Source of the DNA: Streptococcaceae bacterium
GTDB taxonomy: Bacteria > Bacillota > Bacilli > Lactobacillales > Streptococcaceae
Assembly: GCA_031285775.1 (NCBI GenBank)
Contig: JAITVN010000011.1
Span: 1 to 54,874 of the forward strand
Length of the DNA: 54,874 nucleotides
Reading direction: 5' to 3'
Numbering within the stretch: the stretch's first letter is position 1; each line of letters begins with the position of its first letter. Of this stretch, positions 26,408-36,894 are shown piece after piece. The notes under the pieces are model-generated. The model was not told the DNA's origin. It saw nothing but the letters and a program-made list of their open reading frames with translations, and ran no database searches. The position numbers and the translations under genes are program-made.

Positions 26408-29191
26408 TCAATCCTCAAACGCCGCCAGTTCTGGAAACTCAGATCGAACAATCTTGGTACAATGTAAACACAAAGTCGGGAATACAGAGCCATTGCCTAC
26501 AGTCTTGTCTACACGGCGACAACGCTGGCAAACTTTACCCGGCGCTTCTTTTACGACGATATCAAGTCCGTCAAAACGAACAGAATTTTCTGGGGCAGTG
26601 ACTTCCTCAGGATCTGCAACTCTGAACTCGGATACGATGAGAAGCAAGGAGACATCTGATTCAATTGCATTCATCAAAACTCGCGTCGGCTCATCTGGAT
26701 AAATCGTCACAGAAGCTTCCTGCGAGCGGCCGATTAGTTTGGCCTCACGCGCATTTTCCAAAGCTTTCAATACTTTATCGCGGAAGTCACGAAAAGCGGC
26801 CCAGTTATCCATTAGATCGCCCAAATTGCCATAATTTTCTGGCTCAGGCATCTCAGCCAAATAGGCAAAAGCTTCTTCTTCGGCATCCAGATAACTCCAG
26901 ACTTCTTCGGCCGTATGCGGCAAAATAGGCACCAAAAGCTTGGTCAGGTCAGTCAAAATTTTATAGAAAACAGTCTGCATACTCCGGCGTGCGAGCGATT
27001 CAGCTGGCTCAATATAAACCACATCCTTAGCAAAATCCAGATAAAATCCTGATAAATCCGTCAGGAAATTGGTCACTTCCTTATAGACGTTCATAAAGTG
27101 ATAATTGTCATATGCTGAACGAATTCGACCGACTAATTCACTGAATTTGACCAAGGTATATTTATCTGCACCGCCCAGATCAGCAAAAGGCACGCTGTCT
27201 GTCTTTGGAGAAAAATCAAAGGTATTGGCAATTAAGAAACGCAGTGTGTTGCGAATCTTCTTGTATTGTTCAGCCACTTGATTTAAAATTCCCATTGACA
27301 CACGGACGTCACTCTCATAATCAACCGAAGCCACCCAGAGGCGAAGAATATCAGCACCCAGTTTACTTGTCACATCTGCAGGCAAAATCGTATTGCCCAG
27401 CGATTTGGACATCTTACGCCCTTGTCCGTCAAGAACAAATCCTTGAGACAGAACTGTTTTATAAGGCGCAATGCCATTCACAGCCACAGAAGTCGTGATA
27501 GAACTGTTGAACCAGCCACGATACTGATCAGAACCTTCAAGATACAAATCAGCAGGATAAGACAACTCAGGACGGCTGTTCAAGACAGCATTCCAGCTTG
27601 AGCCAGAATCAAACCAAACATCCATGATGTCATTTTCTTTAGTAAATTCTCCATTAGGAGAGCCAGGATGTGTAAATCCTAAAGGCAGCAATTCCTTGGC
27701 CTCATGCGTAAACCAGTAGCTAGAACCGTGTGCAGCAAATAGATTTGCCACATGCTCAATTGTCTCATGTGTAATAATGGCTGTGCCATCTTCCGCGTAG
27801 AAAATCGGCAGCGGCACGCCCCAAGCACGCTGACGACTGATGACCCAATCACCGCGGTCACGCACCATATTGTAAAGACGCGTCTTGCCCCATGGAATCA
27901 CCCAATTTACTCGTTCGACCTCATCTAAAATCTGCTGACGGAATTTATCAATAGATGCAAACCATTGCGGCAGTGCACGATAGATGACAGGCTTCTTGGT
28001 TCGCCAATCATGCGGATAACTATGTACAAAAGTTTCAAAGTGAAGCAACGCGCCAGAATTCGCCAACATTTCCAGAATTTCATCCTGCACATCGGCATAG
28101 AATTCGCCTTCAAATCCAGCTGCTTCCTCTGTGAAATAGCCCTGATTATCAATGTCCTCAATCACTGGCAGCTTATATTTGCGTGAATAGAAATAATCAT
28201 CCTCACCATGACTCGGCGAGCTGTGAACCAGCCCAGTCCCAGAATCCAAGCTCACGTAGTCCGCCAGCATCAACAAAGATTCCCGATCATAAAATGGGTG
28301 CTTTGCTGTCATATATTCCAATTCAGCGCCTTTTATCGTCAGCAGAATTTTGGGACTTTCCCAGCCCAACTTATCAGCCACCGCTGCAAACATATCTTTA
28401 GCAATCAAGAATTTACGGTCATCCACACCAACCAAAATATAATCATAGTCAGGATTTACAAAAATGCCGCGATTTGACGGCAAAGTCCAAGCTGTCGTCG
28501 TCCAGATCACAAACTCAGTATCCTCAGGGAGTTTTCCTTTCGTGTAAATTACTTTAAAAGAAATATAAAGCGACGGCGAAGTCACGTCCGCATATTCAAT
28601 CTCAGCTTCAGCCAGAGAACTTTCAGAAGAAGGCGACCAATAAATCGGCTTTGCCCCGCGATAAATATAGCCCTTCTCAGCCATCGCACCGAAAACACGG
28701 ATCTCTGCCGCTTCAAACTCAGGCTGCAGCGTCAAATAAGGATGCTCAAAATCGCCTAAGACCCCGAGTGATTTAAAGTCTTTGCGCTGCATATCTACCT
28801 GTTCCAAAGCGAATTGCCGGCAGAGCTCTAAATATTCTCCACGCGGAACTTCTTTTCGCTTCACACCTTGCTTCGCCAGCTGCTGCTCAATTGGTAAGCC
28901 GTGTGTATCCCATCCAGGCACGTAAGGTGCACTGAAACCAGACATCGATTTATAGCGTACGATAATATCTTTGGATATTTTATTCAAACTGTGACCCAAG
29001 TGAATATTACCATTGGCATATGGAGGACCGTCATGCAGTGTAAAAGATGGCTTACTTTCATTTAGTCTTTGACGCAGCCAGTATAATTTTTTCTCATCCC
29101 ATTCGGCCTGCATGGCAGGCTCTTTTTTGGGAAGTCCTGCCCGCATTGGGAAGTCTGTTTTTCCAAGATGCAAAGTATCTTTGATTTTCAT
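26408..29191 (-). CDS. ileS: Isoleucyl-tRNA synthetase
   Basis: A class I synthetase of 927 residues charging tRNA-Ile. The HIGH motif is HLGH at 64-67 in [12 protein letters not shown], and KMSKS lies in [10 protein letters not shown] near residue 595. The editing domain sits between them. The C-terminal zinc knuckle reads CQRC...CLHC. AAGGAAAT precedes the ATG. Expression is governed by the T-box leader upstream. It follows divIVA as in related cocci. Confidence 0.97.
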   Translation of the reverse strand: MKIKDTLHLGKTDFPMRAGLPKKEPAMQAEWDEKKLYWLRQRLNESKPSFTLHDGPPYANGNIHLGHSLNKISKDIIVRYKSMSGFSAPYVPGWDTHGLPIEQQLAKQGVKRKEVPRGEYLELCRQFALEQVDMQRKDFKSLGVLGDFEHPYLTLQPEFEAAEIRVFGAMAEKGYIYRGAKPIYWSPSSESSLAEAEIEYADVTSPSLYISFKVIYTKGKLPEDTEFVIWTTTAWTLPSNRGIFVNPDYDYILVGVDDRKFLIAKDMFAAVADKLGWESPKILLTIKGAELEYMTAKHPFYDRESLLMLADYVSLDSGTGLVHSSPSHGEDDYFYSRKYKLPVIEDIDNQGYFTEEAAGFEGEFYADVQDEILEMLANSGALLHFETFVHSYPHDWRTKKPVIYRALPQWFASIDKFRQQILDEVERVNWVIPWGKTRLYNMVRDRGDWVISRQRAWGVPLPIFYAEDGTAIITHETIEHVANLFAAHGSSYWFTHEAKELLPLGFTHPGSPNGEFTKENDIMDVWFDSGSSWNAVLNSRPELSYPADLYLEGSDQYRGWFNSSITTSVAVNGIAPYKTVLSQGFVLDGQGRKMSKSLGNTILPADVTSKLGADILRLWVASVDYESDVRVSMGILNQVAEQYKKIRNTLRFLIANTFDFSPKTDSVPFADLGGADKYTLVKFSELVGRIRSAYDNYHFMNVYKEVTNFLTDLSGFYLDFAKDVVYIEPAESLARRSMQTVFYKILTDLTKLLVPILPHTAEEVWSYLDAEEEAFAYLAEMPEPENYGNLGDLMDNWAAFRDFRDKVLKALENAREAKLIGRSQEASVTIYPDEPTRVLMNAIESDVSLLLIVSEFRVADPEEVTAPENSVRFDGLDIVVKEAPGKVCQRCRRVDKTVGNGSVFPTLCLHCTKIVRSEFPELAAFED

Positions 29192-29320
29192 TCTTTATTT
29201 CCTTTTTCTTTTCTTAGGATTTCATTCGGTCGATAAGCCTATTATACAATTTATGATTCAGAAGAGATTAGTTTATCACTTGATGCCGTTACTAAAATGA
29301 GTTGAGCGACTTGGTCATTC

Positions 29321-29575
29321 TCAAAAGAAAAGCCTTTCCCCCTCACTAAAAAGGGCGAAAGACCGCGGTACCACCTTTATTTTGACAATTATCCGTCAAA
29401 TCTCACAGCAAATAACGTTTGCCAGCCGTTTAGACTTACTTGTTTCAGTCCAAAAACATTACAGATGATAGAATTCCTCAAGTGACTGCGAAGCTTCCAG
29501 CATTTCTTCGCTCTCTCTAAGTATTGATAAATTCTGTGTTCTGATTCACTGAACTTTGTTAAGAAAGATAACAAT
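29321..29575 (-). promoter_or_regulatory. T-box riboswitch of ileS
   Basis: Minus strand. The T-box core AGGTGGTACCGCG is at 29376-29364. It is followed by a terminator hairpin (CTTTCGCCC ... GGGGGAAAG, then GCTTTTCTTTT) at 29361-29321. Upstream, the Stem I region carries an AGAGAGAGCG segment and a loop with ATCATC around 29464-29469, fitting an isoleucine (AUC) specifier. Uncharged tRNA-Ile binding would favour the antiterminator. Exact 5-prime limits were not determined. Confidence 0.9.
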
Positions 29576-29596
29576 TGGTTCTGATGATTATTCTAT

Positions 29597-29617
29597 ACAG
29601 CTATTAACTATAGCTGT
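29597..29617. repeat. 8-bp hairpin after divIVA, within the T-box promoter region
   Basis: ACAGCTAT (29597-29604) and ATAGCTGT (29610-29617) with a 5-base loop, starting at the divIVA stop codon. No T-run follows on the minus strand. It also overlaps a possible T-box promoter (TTAACA, 17 bases, TATAGA), so it could be an operator or a weak terminator. Confidence 0.45.
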
Positions 29618-30399
29618 TAATTCTCATGCTTGTTGTAGCTGAAGTTAATATTGCTTCCAAGATTCACTGAACTTTCAGAACCCTCTTTTTGAGGCTCCTC
29701 TTTCTTCTCAGGCTGCGGTTCTGGCTGTGATTCAGGCTTCGGATCCGGATTTAATGCCTGAGCAAAGCTTTCCAGAGTCTCTGGTGCTTTTTCACCTTCA
29801 CGCGTGATTTCCTCACCTTTTTCATTGATCGGGAAGAAATTCTGATTTGTATGTTCAATAATATCGCGCAGTTTCTCCTCAGTATCACTGATATAGATAG
29901 GCGAAGGCTTAAGCGTCTCCTCCCAGTCACTGGACTTGATATTGGCGAGCTGTCCTTCGATTAACATGGTCACACGCTGATAATAACTGCGCATCCCGCG
30001 CTTCAGCTCGTCTGATTCGTTGACGAGACGACGGGCTTCATCATAAGTAGACTGAAGAATCTGCCGCGCTTCCCGGTGAGTGGCATCAAGAATTTGATCA
30101 CCGCGCTGAGAGGCCTCACGACTAATGCGCTCTGCTTCTGAATCAGCCTGCGCCTTCACTTTATCGGCCGTCTCCTGGGCAACAAGAATAGAGCGATTAA
30201 GAGACTCTTTCATGTTGTCAAAATCTCTCAAGCGTTCCTTCATGCTTTTTATGTCGCGTTCATTATCCTTGATTTTCTGAGTCATTTCATCATAATCACG
30301 AATGACAATCTCCAGAAACTCATCAACTTCTTGACGATCATAACCACGGAACTTTACACTAAACGTCTTATTTTGGATATCTATACTATTTAGCGCCAT
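29617..30399 (-). CDS. divIVA: Cell-division / polarity protein DivIVA
   Basis: A 260-residue coiled-coil protein that binds curved membrane at septum and poles. The N-terminal membrane-binding domain reads LNSIDIQNKTFSVKFRGYD followed by EVDEFL; two coiled-coil stretches (about 30-75 and 80-155) follow. The acidic C-terminus is rich in Pro, Glu and Lys from residue 205 on. GGGAGG precedes the ATG. Last gene of the division cluster before ileS. Confidence 0.95.
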   Translation of the reverse strand: MALNSIDIQNKTFSVKFRGYDRQEVDEFLEIVIRDYDEMTQKIKDNERDIKSMKERLRDFDNMKESLNRSILVAQETADKVKAQADSEAERISREASQRGDQILDATHREARQILQSTYDEARRLVNESDELKRGMRSYYQRVTMLIEGQLANIKSSDWEETLKPSPIYISDTEEKLRDIIEHTNQNFFPINEKGEEITREGEKAPETLESFAQALNPDPKPESQPEPQPEKKEEPQKEGSESSVNLGSNINFSYNKHEN

Positions 30400-30401
30400 G
30401 A

Positions 30402-31196
30402 TTACCTCCCTTTCCTACTGAGAAAACTTGAAATCTCAACCTTCATTTTACCTTTTTTGGTGAAACCATGCAAACGAAGAATCTTGATACGGCCGTAACC
30501 GCGAATAGAAAGCAAGTCACCTTCGCTCAACAAACTATCCGTCCTCAAAATAACACTATAATTTACTTTTACCTGACCTGATTGTACCATATTTGAGGCT
30601 AAATAGCGAGAAATATTAAGACTGGCCGCAACTAGCTTGTCTAGACGTAGTGAAGTGACAAGAAGCATTGAAGTCACAGCTTCGTCTTCTGTTGTAATAA
30701 CCTTATCCAGCGGGATTTCTTTCAGTTTAACAGCCAGACCGCCGATTTTCCGAATCATTCCCTCACTCAAAAAATGACTGACCAGATGCTTACTAACAAA
30801 AAACTGAGCCTGTTGCTCGCTCACCAATACATCTCCGATTTCTCTTCGATCAAGTCCAGTTTCACCCAGAAGCGCGCCCAAAATCTGCCGATGAGAAATA
30901 TGCCCGAACTTACTGGGAAAATGAATTTCTAACAGTGCCAGATCAAAATCAGTCGGATTCAGCTGATAATAAGCAGGGGCAATAATCATTTTTTGGTACT
31001 CAGCTGATAAAGGCTCAGAAAAAAACAACACATCCTGAGCATTGGCCAGACCAGAAAGAATTTCCCGCTCCCGAGGATTCAAAAAATAAGTGCAGTGAAA
31101 AACTTGTCTATCATTGACCTGACGAATCCAATCCAGCCCCTTGTCAATGAAATTCCTCTCAGAAGCAGGATAATGCTGGTAAATATCGGCAGTCAT
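30402..31196 (-). CDS. ylmH: S4-domain RNA-binding protein YlmH
   Basis: A 264-residue protein of the YlmH family, linked in other Firmicutes to stalled-ribosome rescue and always found in this cluster. The N-terminal DIYQHYPASERNFIDKGL and LNPREREIL segments are typical; the C-terminal S4 domain spans about 185-250 (RLDKLVAASLNISRYLA). No Shine-Dalgarno is obvious; it starts one base after the ylmG stop, so translational coupling is likely. Confidence 0.93.
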   Translation of the reverse strand: MTADIYQHYPASERNFIDKGLDWIRQVNDRQVFHCTYFLNPREREILSGLANAQDVLFFSEPLSAEYQKMIIAPAYYQLNPTDFDLALLEIHFPSKFGHISHRQILGALLGETGLDRREIGDVLVSEQQAQFFVSKHLVSHFLSEGMIRKIGGLAVKLKEIPLDKVITTEDEAVTSMLLVTSLRLDKLVAASLNISRYLASNMVQSGQVKVNYSVILRTDSLLSEGDLLSIRGYGRIKILRLHGFTKKGKMKVEISSFLSRKGR

Positions 31197-31197
31197 A

Positions 31198-31458
31198 TCA
31201 GAATATCAGCAGCAGGAGACGCTGCACAAGGATAAGTAGGAAAACTGCCAAGAAAACCTGAAAATCAAAAACTCCGAAACGCGTCGGAATCTTATCAAAA
31301 AGCCTCAGGTAGGGTTGAACTAAGCGATTTACCCAATAACCGAAACGGCTTTGTGAAAGTCCAGGAAGCCAAGACATGAGTGCATAGATGACTAAAATCC
31401 AGATATAAATCGTAATCAGCCGATAAATCCCATAAACAATATAATATAATATCATCAT
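31198..31458 (-). CDS. ylmG: YggT-family membrane protein YlmG
   Basis: A small membrane protein of about 86 residues with two helices and the family signature LMSWLPGLSQ between them. I start it at ATG 31458, whose A is shared with the sepF stop (TGATG); a TTG one codon earlier is also in frame. YlmG homologues are linked to division and membrane organisation, but the mechanism is not settled. Confidence 0.9.
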   Translation of the reverse strand: MMILYYIVYGIYRLITIYIWILVIYALMSWLPGLSQSRFGYWVNRLVQPYLRLFDKIPTRFGVFDFQVFLAVFLLILVQRLLLLIF

Positions 31459-32114
31459 CAATTTGAAGTCAGGTCAAAACTTTCAAAGCCTTGTCCGCCA
31501 GAAGCTAAGAGACTCTCTTTCGCCCCTTCAACACTTACGCCGGTTGGTGTAACCAAGAAAGATTGACCGCCAATGTTTTGAATGTCACCATCCAAAATAT
31601 AAGCAACACCAGTCAAGAAATCAATCGAACGCCGCGCCTGCTGATCTGCCATATTTTTGAAATTAACAATCAGCGTGACACCAGACTTGAGCTGATTTCC
31701 CATTTCCATGATATCTGCATAGACATGCGGCGCAGTCATTGTAATACGAGAAGCGTTATTGGCAACAGCAGTATTTGCTCGCGACAAGACGGACGACTGT
31801 GACTGAACAGTACTAACGTAGGCTGAAGTTCCCATTCCAGAATTTCCTCCTATTGACCGCCTCACCGATGAAGCAGCTGGTGGCGCCATAGTTGCTTGGG
31901 GCTGACTCTGAATCGGACGAGATTGAACAGGTTGTGAATGAACTGGCTGAGGCACAGGGCGCTGAACCGGTTGAGGACGAGATTGAACGGGCTGTGGGAC
32001 AGGCTCAGAACGAACCGGCTGATCAATAGCCGCTTCTTCATCATCATAGTCATAATCATCTTCGTCTTCTACAAAATAGTTACGTAGTTTTTCAAACTGA
32101 TCTCGTAAACCCAT
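31458..32114 (-). CDS. sepF: Cell-division protein SepF
   Basis: A 218-residue FtsZ-binding membrane anchor. The N-terminus (MGLRDQFEKLRNYF) is the amphipathic membrane helix. A long linker rich in Pro, Gln, Val and Arg, with repeated PQPVQSRP-like units, spans about 30-85. The globular SepF core lies at about 130-205 (VIVNFKNM-like segment, DFLTGVAYILDG). The linker is unusually repetitive. AAAAGGAG precedes the ATG. Confidence 0.94.
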   Translation of the reverse strand: MGLRDQFEKLRNYFVEDEDDYDYDDEEAAIDQPVRSEPVPQPVQSRPQPVQRPVPQPVHSQPVQSRPIQSQPQATMAPPAASSVRRSIGGNSGMGTSAYVSTVQSQSSVLSRANTAVANNASRITMTAPHVYADIMEMGNQLKSGVTLIVNFKNMADQQARRSIDFLTGVAYILDGDIQNIGGQSFLVTPTGVSVEGAKESLLASGGQGFESFDLTSN

Positions 32115-32289
32115 TTTTGCTCCTTTTAATAAATAACGTTCGTGTCATGCTTGATTCAAGCGTACTTTGCATGAAGAACATATTTTTTTTATAATTGAGT
32201 TCTAAAACGAACCCTAATCTAAAACAGTTTCTTACACGTCAATTCAATCCACTCATACTGCAAGTTAGACATTCTAAAAACTGTCTGCG

Positions 32290-32323
32290 TCTTAGACTGT
32301 TAACTATTGCAGTCAGTCTAAGA
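32290..32323. repeat. 10-bp inverted repeat between yggS and sepF
   Basis: TCTTAGACTG (32290-32299) and CAGTCTAAGA (32314-32323) with a 14-base loop. On the minus strand it starts 20 bases after the yggS stop and is followed after 10 bases by TTTTTAG, so it may act as a partial terminator inside the division cluster. Confidence 0.45.
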
Positions 32324-32342
32324 TTAAACAACTTATCAAAAA

Positions 32343-33029
32343 TCAATCATCATTTAAGAAATCACGCCCGATGCGAACCATCGTGGCGCCTTCTTTGATT
32401 GCGATTTTATAATCTCGTGTCATCCCCATGCTCAACTCTGTGCAAGGACAATTTACTAAGTCTAAAGCTTTTATTTGATCGCGTAATTCGCGTGTTGTTC
32501 TAAAAATGTGAGTTAATTCGGCGTCATCCGCATCAATCGGCGCCATTGTCATCAATCCAGTAATCAAGACATTCGGCAATTGACTGATCTGCGCAAGCAC
32601 CCCTTCTAGCTCAGAAGATTTGAAGCCATGCTTCGACAGCTCACCTGAAACATTAACCTCTATCAGGCAGCTTATAGGATGTTTCGCTCGCTTTGAAATC
32701 TCTTGTGCAAGCGGCAAAGAATCCAATGCATGGAAAGTATCAATCGAATTAATAATCTCTTTCACCTTGCGACGCTGCAGAGTGCCGATCAAGTGCCAGC
32801 GAACAGCTGTTAAATCTGAGAGATCTGCTTGCTTTTGCAAAAGAAGTTCTGCTCGATTTTCCGCCAAATCCAGCAGCCCATTTTCTGCAAACTGACGCGT
32901 TACTGCTGAATCACTATATTTCGTTACAGCGATCACTCTCACTGAGCCTTCTTCACGGCCTGCCTCAATCTCTACCTGATGAACAGAATTCAAAACCCTG
33001 GCAATCGAGGCCTTCAACAGCTGAGACAT
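32343..33029 (-). CDS. ylmE: PLP-binding homeostasis protein (YggS/YlmE)
   Basis: A 228-residue TIM-barrel protein that binds pyridoxal phosphate. The cofactor lysine lies in VIAVTKYS; GLMTMAPID and SMGMTRDYKIAIKEG are the family signatures. It keeps PLP and amino-acid pools balanced. The start overlaps the ftsZ stop by one base. Confidence 0.94.
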   Translation of the reverse strand: MSQLLKASIARVLNSVHQVEIEAGREEGSVRVIAVTKYSDSAVTRQFAENGLLDLAENRAELLLQKQADLSDLTAVRWHLIGTLQRRKVKEIINSIDTFHALDSLPLAQEISKRAKHPISCLIEVNVSGELSKHGFKSSELEGVLAQISQLPNVLITGLMTMAPIDADDAELTHIFRTTRELRDQIKALDLVNCPCTELSMGMTRDYKIAIKEGATMVRIGRDFLNDD

Positions 33030-34261
33030 CAGCGATTGCGCAAGAATGGCGGCGTATCTAAATCATCATCATTTGAACTTGGGAAACCGCCAAAAGTGTT
33101 AATTGAAGGCGTTGGTGTAGAAGTTAAATTCGGACGACTTGAAGTCTGAGGCGTTTCGCGACGCATGTCCCAATCACCAAAAGCATTCGGCTGATTCATT
33201 TGCTGTGAAAAATCATTGCCACCTGTGCGTTGACGATTAGGGACTGTAGAATCAAATTGATTACTGCGTGCGCCTGAGTTCATTCCTGAAACACGCGCCA
33301 CTTCTTCACGAGAAACGCCTGTTGCTACAACTGTGACACGAATTTCATCTTTTAGAGTTTCGTCAATTGAAGTGCCAAGTAAGATGTTCACATCATTGCC
33401 TGCAGCAGAAATAACGATTTCAGAAGCATCTTGCGCCTCAGTCAGTGTCATATCCATCCCCCCAGTCACGTTCAAGAGGACATTTTCTGCTCCCTCAATC
33501 GTGGTCTCAAGCAATGGTGAGTAAATGGCCTTACGAGTTGCTTCAAGGACACGGTCTTCACCTGCTGCGGTACCGATACCCATCAGCGCATCGCCGCGTT
33601 TCTCCATGACTGTCTTTACATCCGCAAAATCAAGATTAATCATGCCTGGATTTGTAATCAGATCTGAGATTCCTTGTACACCTTGGCGAAGCACATTATC
33701 TGCTTCACGCAATGCTTCTGCGAGCGGAGTCTTCTTGTCGACGATCTCAAGCAAATTATTATTCGAAATAATTAAGAGTGTGTCAACATTCTCACGCAAA
33801 TCTTCAATCCCTTGAGTGGCAAAATATGAGCGTTTTGAGCCTTCAAAGCCAAAAGGACGTGTGACAACAGCTACAGTTAAAGCGCCTAGTTCTTGAGCCA
33901 CGCCTGCAATCACAGGTGCAGCACCAGTACCAGTTCCTCCGCCCATACCGCAAGTCACAAAGACCATATCAGCCCCACGAAGTGCTTCAGTAATCTGTTC
34001 TACAGACTCTTCTGCCGCTTTGCGTCCTACTTCTGGTTTTGCACCAGCACCTAGTCCACGTGTCAGCTTCGGCCCAATCTGAATCACACGGTCAGCCTTT
34101 GACAGGCGCAAAGCCTGAACATCTGTGTTGGCCGCGATAAACTCCACACCGGACACGCCTTCTTCTACCATGCGATTAATAGCATTGCCACCGCCGCCAC
34201 CAACGCCGATGACTTTTATCACCGCGCCAGTCGTGCTTTCTGTGTCAAATGAAAATTCCAT
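33029..34261 (-). CDS. ftsZ: Cell-division GTPase FtsZ
   Basis: The tubulin homologue that forms the Z ring. The GTP-binding signature GGGTGTG is at 108-114. The linker from about 315 is rich in Asn, Gln, Thr and Pro, and the protein ends in the conserved tail [11 protein letters not shown] that binds FtsA and SepF. I start at ATG 34261, which has AGAGGAG at ideal spacing; a GTG ten codons earlier is in frame but has no ribosome site. This gives 410 residues. Confidence 0.97.
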   Translation of the reverse strand: MEFSFDTESTTGAVIKVIGVGGGGGNAINRMVEEGVSGVEFIAANTDVQALRLSKADRVIQIGPKLTRGLGAGAKPEVGRKAAEESVEQITEALRGADMVFVTCGMGGGTGTGAAPVIAGVAQELGALTVAVVTRPFGFEGSKRSYFATQGIEDLRENVDTLLIISNNNLLEIVDKKTPLAEALREADNVLRQGVQGISDLITNPGMINLDFADVKTVMEKRGDALMGIGTAAGEDRVLEATRKAIYSPLLETTIEGAENVLLNVTGGMDMTLTEAQDASEIVISAAGNDVNILLGTSIDETLKDEIRVTVVATGVSREEVARVSGMNSGARSNQFDSTVPNRQRTGGNDFSQQMNQPNAFGDWDMRRETPQTSSRPNLTSTPTPSINTFGGFPSSNDDDLDTPPFLRNR

Positions 34262-34427
34262 TTTGTCTCCTCTTTGGATAGTAAATAGCACTCGCTGAAA
34301 TATATTGAGTCATCCTTCTCTTTCAAAGAACTTCCATTCATTTGCAAAACAATAAAATGCTAGATGATCGGATAGTCTGTAAGAAAAATTACAACAACTT
34401 TAATAAATAACCGAGTTCACTTTCTAA

Positions 34428-35783
34428 TTAGTCAAATATCTTCGTGAGCATCCCGCGGACGCGATCAACAATTCCTTCTTTTTCTTCCTCTGGTTCCTGA
34501 GTTGGTTTGGAAATAGGAGTAACCGTTGGTGATTCCTCATAATACTCCTGCTGAACAGGAGCCACTGGAATCTGAGTTTGTACAATCGGTGCCTCATAAA
34601 CTGGAGCAGGTGCAGGAATATCTCCCATTACAGCACGAGTGACTAATATTTCAATATCACTCCGGCCGCTCACATAGCTGACAATTGAGATAACCTGCGA
34701 ATAAGCTGGATTACGAAGTCCAACCTCCGTTGGAACATAAAGACGAACGGGTTGATCAAAGACACGCTGTGCCACATCCATAATACCTGGCATTGCTGCT
34801 GCACCGCCGAACAAGACCATACCGCCCGGGAAGTTGTCCACGCGATTCATCTCTAGATCTTGACGAATTTTCTCAAAAATTTGTTCGACACGCGCTTCGA
34901 TAATCTGCGACAAATAATACTCACTCACCTGTTCTGGCTCTGGTCTTCCAACCATGTCAACCAGGAAGAACTCATCTTGGCTCGCTCGTTCAGTTGAAGC
35001 TTCACCATAATTTAATTTGATATCTTCCGCAGATTTAATTGAAGTATTTAACACATCTGAAATGTCTTTCGTCACATAATCACCGCCTTCAGGCCGCCAA
35101 TTTACGTAACTTAGTGAATTGTCTCTCACTGCCGCGACGGTTGTTTGTCCAGCACCAAGATCAATCATTACTGTACCGAATTCACGTTCCTGCTCTGTTA
35201 ATACCCGTTTTGCCAAAGCTAAAGGTGAAACAACGATATTGCCTACAGAGAAACCTGCTCGCTCAACTGAAGAAATGATATTATGAATCAGAGTTTTTGG
35301 TCCTGTATATAAAACTCCCTTCATTTCAAGGCGCACACCTAACATGCCGCGCGGGTCTGAAATCTCAGAGAAACCGTCAACGACAAACTCTTTTGGCTCA
35401 ACAGCAATGATTTCCCTTTCCGGAACAAGACCGCGTACCAAGGCATTTTGCACCACCTCAATGACGTCGCTATCCATAATTTCTTTGCTGCCGCCAGAAA
35501 TCTGAAACATCCCTTGACAAGGCTCAATCTGTAACTGATTCGCTGGAATTGCAACATTAACCGTGTCAATGACAATGCCCGCCTTCTCTTGAGCAGCATT
35601 TACCGCTTTACGGATTGACATGGCTGTCTTTTCAATGTCAACAATGATCCCCTTACTCAGGCCATCTGATTTCGCATTACCATTTCCGATGATATTCATT
35701 TCGCCCGAAACATATTCAGCCACTAATACTTTAATGGTGTTAGTACCTATGTCTATACCTGTATAAAGACCATTTTTTGCCAT
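34428..35783 (-). CDS. ftsA: Cell-division protein FtsA
   Basis: An actin-like ATPase of 451 residues that tethers FtsZ to the membrane. The phosphate-1 motif IDIGTNTIKV opens the protein, MIDLGAGQTTVA is phosphate-2, and VLFGGAAAMPG is the adenosine motif. The C-terminus ends in an amphipathic helix (VDRVRGMLTKIF) for membrane binding. AGGAG precedes the ATG. It heads the division cluster here; murG and divIB do not precede it. Confidence 0.95.
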   Translation of the reverse strand: MAKNGLYTGIDIGTNTIKVLVAEYVSGEMNIIGNGNAKSDGLSKGIIVDIEKTAMSIRKAVNAAQEKAGIVIDTVNVAIPANQLQIEPCQGMFQISGGSKEIMDSDVIEVVQNALVRGLVPEREIIAVEPKEFVVDGFSEISDPRGMLGVRLEMKGVLYTGPKTLIHNIISSVERAGFSVGNIVVSPLALAKRVLTEQEREFGTVMIDLGAGQTTVAAVRDNSLSYVNWRPEGGDYVTKDISDVLNTSIKSAEDIKLNYGEASTERASQDEFFLVDMVGRPEPEQVSEYYLSQIIEARVEQIFEKIRQDLEMNRVDNFPGGMVLFGGAAAMPGIMDVAQRVFDQPVRLYVPTEVGLRNPAYSQVISIVSYVSGRSDIEILVTRAVMGDIPAPAPVYEAPIVQTQIPVAPVQQEYYEESPTVTPISKPTQEPEEEKEGIVDRVRGMLTKIFD

Positions 35784-35807
35784 AAAAATGGCTCCTTCCC
35801 TTGTTTT

Positions 35808-35832
35808 GGAACGTCAACTTTGCACAAAGTTC
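35808..35832. repeat. Nested inverted repeat in the ftsA leader
   Basis: GGAAC (35808-35812) pairs with GTTCC (35828-35832), and AACTTTG/CAAAGTT forms an alternative, overlapping stem. Both lie between the promoter and the ribosome site of ftsA. They exclude each other, so the leader can adopt two folds. Confidence 0.45.
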
Positions 35833-35856
35833 CAAAATAAAATATACTCACATTGT

Positions 35857-35884
35857 ATTTTACCAGAAAAAATGCAAAAAGCAA
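35857..35884 (-). promoter_or_regulatory. Promoter of the ftsA-ftsZ cluster
   Basis: Minus strand TTGCTT (35884-35879), 16-base spacer ending in TGG, TAAAAT (35862-35857); an extended -10 supports it. The leader is about 70 bases. Confidence 0.65.
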
Positions 35885-35908
35885 GCTTTTATGATAGTTT
35901 TTCAACAT

Positions 35909-35940
35909 GTGGAAAACTTGCTTGTGGATTCTGTGGAAAT
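35909..35940 (+). other. Three DnaA-box-like 9-mers in tandem
   Basis: TGTGGAAAA (35909-35917), TGTGGATTC (35923-35931) and TGTGGAAAT (35932-35940) all point the same way; the consensus is TGTGGATAA. Each differs from it at one or two positions. They lie directly upstream of the ftsA promoter and just after the degV stop. Confidence 0.4.
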
Positions 35941-36810
35941 CTACGCACGCTTTGTCTTTCCCACTGAAAAAATTGCGATTGTACCAGATCCTGTGTGCGC
36001 ACTGATGACAGGGCCAAGCGGTCGAATATCTACCGTAATATTTGGAAAAACTTTAAAAAATTCTTTTTTTGCTGCTTCTGCCAAGTCGGATGCCCCTGAG
36101 TAAGAAACAATGATCCTCGGATAAGCCTCATCAAATTCTGAAATCGTATTGTTTATCAACATGCTCACGGCTTTTTTAGTACCGCGAGCCTTTGACACGG
36201 CACGCAGATGACCGCTAGGATCAACATCCAATACTGGTTTAATACTCGCCATCGTTCCAACAACAGCAACTGTCTTTGAAATACGACCGCCTCGCGCAAG
36301 AACATTCAAGTCATCTACCATGAACCAGCTTCTTAAACGCGGTATAAGAGTTTTCAACAGTTCCACAATTTCTTCCACAGTTTTTCCTTCATCGCGCCAC
36401 TTCAAAACCTCTTCCAACAAATAACCTTCTCCAGAAGCTGCGGCTAAGCTGTCTACAATTGTTATTTTAGCTTCTGGAAAAGTTTCCAGCACAGCTTCAC
36501 GCGCGATATTTGCCGATTGGAAAGTTCCAGAAAGGCCAGATGAAAAGGTAAGATAAAGAACTTCCGTCCCTTCTTTTGCACAATTCATGAATACTTCCTG
36601 CACCTCTCCGATCGCAACAGCACTTGTTACTGGCCTCTGACCTTTTCCAAGTTCAACCAGCAGCTGATCTGTTGTGATGCGGTTGTCACCCACGGTTCGA
36701 TAACTTCTTTCTCCGATCGAGATATCCATGTCGAGTTCGACAAGCTGATTATCTTTTATCACGTCAAACGGCAAATCAGCCGTTGCATCCGTAACTAATT
36801 GAAAAGTCAT
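35941..36810 (-). CDS. DegV-family fatty-acid-binding protein
   Basis: A 289-residue two-domain protein that binds a fatty acid and serves as the FakB part of fatty-acid kinase in related bacteria. The SSGLSGTFQSA motif of the ligand pocket and the C-terminal GPVISAHTGSGTIAIF motif are present. CGGAG precedes the ATG. It shares the strand with ftsA but the spacer holds its own ftsA promoter. The specific fatty acid cannot be read. Confidence 0.92.
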   Translation of the reverse strand: MTFQLVTDATADLPFDVIKDNQLVELDMDISIGERSYRTVGDNRITTDQLLVELGKGQRPVTSAVAIGEVQEVFMNCAKEGTEVLYLTFSSGLSGTFQSANIAREAVLETFPEAKITIVDSLAAASGEGYLLEEVLKWRDEGKTVEEIVELLKTLIPRLRSWFMVDDLNVLARGGRISKTVAVVGTMASIKPVLDVDPSGHLRAVSKARGTKKAVSMLINNTISEFDEAYPRIIVSYSGASDLAEAAKKEFFKVFPNITVDIRPLGPVISAHTGSGTIAIFSVGKTKRA

Positions 36811-36894
36811 AACTAATTCTCCGATTTCCTGTTGATCCGTTCATCCAGCATAACATAGACATGAACTCTTTTGCTTTTTATTAATTTATTTTCA

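Noticed and set aside
29389-29574. 61-codon minus frame upstream of ileS
   Set aside because: It lies entirely within the T-box leader RNA.
34262-34291. FtsZ start at GTG 34291
   Set aside because: No ribosome site; ATG 34261 has AGAGGAG and gives the usual FtsZ N-terminus.
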